Shown here: in pieces, positions 62,724 through 64,000 of the stretch
How the letters are laid out: each line of letters opens with the position of its first letter
How positions within the stretch are numbered: the stretch's first letter is position 1
Source of the DNA: an uncultured Aquimarina sp.
Lineage (GTDB): Bacteria; Bacteroidota; Bacteroidia; Flavobacteriales; Flavobacteriaceae
Assembly: GCA_947498455.1 (NCBI GenBank)
Contig: CANMKK010000002.1
Span: 124,001-188,000, forward strand
Direction: 5' to 3'
DNA length: 64,000 nucleotides
Position numbers and translations under genes: made by a program
The notes under the pieces: generated by a model
Seen by the model: the letters and a program-made list of their open reading frames with translations, nothing else
What the model was told of the DNA's origin: nothing
The model's database searches: none

Positions 62724-63746
62724 ATGATGATAGATAAGATTAAGGAGTATATTGCAGAAGTCGAGGATTTTAAGGCTAAGACTAAAGATGAGGTAGAAGC
62801 ATTCAGAATTAAATTCTCTGGAAAGAAAGGGTTGGTTAATGATTTTTTTGCAGAATTTAAGAATATTGCAGCGGAACAAAGAAAGGAATTTGGACAAACA
62901 GTAAATGCGCTTAAAAATGCAGCAGAGGAAAAAGTTAGATTACTAAAAGAAGAATTCGAATCCAAAGAGGAGGAAAAAGGGACATATGGTGACTTAACAA
63001 GGCCTGGAGAACCAATTTCTTTAGGTTCTAGGCATCCAATATCATTAGTGAAAAATCAAATTATAGATATTTTTTCCAGAATTGGTTTTAATGTTAGTGA
63101 AGGCCCGGAGATAGAGGATGATTGGCATAATTTTACAGCTCTTAATTTGCCTGAATATCATCCGGCAAGAGACATGCAGGATACATTTTTTATCCAAACG
63201 GATCCAGATATTTTATTACGTACACATACGTCATCCGTACAGGTACGCTATATGGAAAATAACCAACCACCGATTCGAACAATTTCTCCAGGTCGAGTAT
63301 ATCGTAATGAGGCTATATCAGCGAGATCACATTGCTTTTTTCATCAAGTAGAAGGACTATATATAGATAAAGACGTATCATTTGCGGATTTAAAACAAAC
63401 ACTTCAGTATTTTACTACTGAAATGTTCGGAAAGTCTAAAATACGTTTGCGTCCGTCTTATTTTCCATTTACAGAACCAAGTGCAGAAGTAGATGTATAT
63501 TGGGGACTGGAAACCGAAACAGACTATAAAATGACCAAAGGAACGGGTTGGTTGGAGATTATGGGATGTGGAATGGTAGATCCTAATGTGCTTAAAAATT
63601 GTAATATCGATCCAGAGGAATATAGTGGATTTGCTTTTGGTATGGGAATCGATCGTATCGCTTTATTACTATACGGAATATCGGATATTAGAATGCTAAG
63701 TGAGAATGATGTACGCTTTTTAGAACAATTTAAATCTACCTTATAG
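62724..63746 (+). CDS. pheS: Phenylalanine--tRNA ligase alpha subunit
   Basis: The 340-aa class II aminoacyl-tRNA synthetase alpha chain pairs with PheT to attach Phe to tRNA-Phe. It has the N-terminal coiled-coil (~1-80), motif 2 area [14 protein letters not shown] and motif 3 [18 protein letters not shown] start at ATG 62724 ([19 protein letters not shown]...); ATG 62727 is the alternative. The TTG frame from 62700 runs through the promoter box. pheT is not in the window. Confidence 0.95.
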   Translation: MMIDKIKEYIAEVEDFKAKTKDEVEAFRIKFSGKKGLVNDFFAEFKNIAAEQRKEFGQTVNALKNAAEEKVRLLKEEFESKEEEKGTYGDLTRPGEPISLGSRHPISLVKNQIIDIFSRIGFNVSEGPEIEDDWHNFTALNLPEYHPARDMQDTFFIQTDPDILLRTHTSSVQVRYMENNQPPIRTISPGRVYRNEAISARSHCFFHQVEGLYIDKDVSFADLKQTLQYFTTEMFGKSKIRLRPSYFPFTEPSAEVDVYWGLETETDYKMTKGTGWLEIMGCGMVDPNVLKNCNIDPEEYSGFAFGMGIDRIALLLYGISDIRMLSENDVRFLEQFKSTL

Positions 63747-63827
63747 TTTTTAATTCTAGAAGAGCATGAAAAATGATGTTTAATGAATAATATTACTTTC
63801 TTTTTAGAGAGAGTTTATGCGTGATTT

Positions 63828-64000
63828 ATGAAGAAAGATATTGAAATACCTGTAGTAGAGAATGTGTATATAGCTGTGATTAAAGAGTGGAATGAAGAGT
63901 TTTTAGCACAGAATTGGAATTCGTATATTATCAATGATCAGGACATACCAATCGAAATGGTATTGGTAGTAACCAAAGGATATGATCAGGATAGGAGAAC
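63828..64000 (+). CDS. Hypothetical protein (partial, N-terminal part)
   Basis: It starts at ATG 63828 (MKKDIEIPVVENVYIAVIKE...) and stays open to the window end (57 full codons). The visible part is a cytoplasmic, mixed alpha/beta sequence with IEMVLVVTKGYDQDR. It resembles short conserved flavobacterial proteins found near pheS; no function can be assigned. Confidence 0.55.
   Translation, partial: MKKDIEIPVVENVYIAVIKEWNEEFLAQNWNSYIINDQDIPIEMVLVVTKGYDQDRR

Noticed and set aside
1-64000. CRISPR arrays, tRNA or rRNA genes
   Set aside because: No regularly spaced identical repeats and no tRNA-like T-loop/acceptor patterns were seen; GGTTCGAAT-like strings lie inside coding genes.

Overview
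This AT-rich window carries dense coding on both strands and looks like the chromosome of a marine flavobacterium (Bacteroidota, Flavobacteriaceae; the overall feel is Aquimarina-like, which is inference). Supporting signs are the moxR-bat aerotolerance operon, a protein with a type IX secretion (T9SS) C-terminal sorting domain, carboxypeptidase-regulatory-domain surface proteins, LytS/LytTR and membrane-AraC regulators, TAnnTTTG-type promoters, and few Shine-Dalgarno sites. I found no tRNA, rRNA, CRISPR array or transposase gene.

Layout. 1-5.1 kb: two paralogous secreted carboxypeptidase-regulatory-domain proteins (the first cut by the window edge) around a GNAT gene, then a secreted protein with a clan-CD-like His/Cys pair and a quinone-reductase-like dehydrogenase. 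5.2-10.4 kb: GNAT, then an ABC ATPase and a giant ABC-2 permease/M1 aminopeptidase fusion. 10.6-15.2 kb: hemB, TerB-like, lipoprotein cytochrome c, DinB, a membrane protein, a CNNM/CorC-type protein and ogt. 15.5-20.5 kb: a TPR histidine kinase and LytTR regulator, a class-C beta-lactamase-fold hydrolase and a PolB-like exonuclease. 20.6-30.2 kb: a beta-helix lipoprotein, a metallophosphatase, and a polyamine/amidoligase locus (membrane spermidine-synthase-like protein, YgiB-like lipoprotein, YgiC-like ATP-grasp ligase, SpeH-type AdoMet decarboxylase, lipoprotein), then an AlbA_2 protein, an SDR and a hidden 53-aa membrane protein. 30.4-39.8 kb: the full moxR-DUF58-batD-like-batA-batB-batC-batD-batE operon.

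39.8-50.1 kb is the accessory part. It holds two full-length 161-162 bp long-hairpin (MITE-like) elements of one family, a third of a related subfamily, group II intron debris (a clear domain V/VI at 40143-40212 and two probable 5' fragments), unknown secreted or regulatory genes, and a 0.7 kb segmental duplication (42864-43534 and 47134-47874). The duplication carries a small helical gene plus the 3' end of an S41 peptidase gene, and one copy has lost 69 bp. An orphan LanC-like cyclase with an apparently complete active site follows.

50.1-64 kb returns to ordinary genes: DUF1801, GyrI-like, GNAT, a T9SS propeller protein, a SulP-carbonic anhydrase-SulP bicarbonate module, CvpA, a transglutaminase-like protein, a cysteine-rich regulatory-domain protein, a small conserved protein, a CREST/ceramidase-like membrane protein, pheS and the start of another gene. 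The most interesting items are the shared-architecture hairpin elements, the intron debris next to the segmental duplication, the polyamine-amidoligase locus, the clan-CD-like secreted protein and the orphan LanC.
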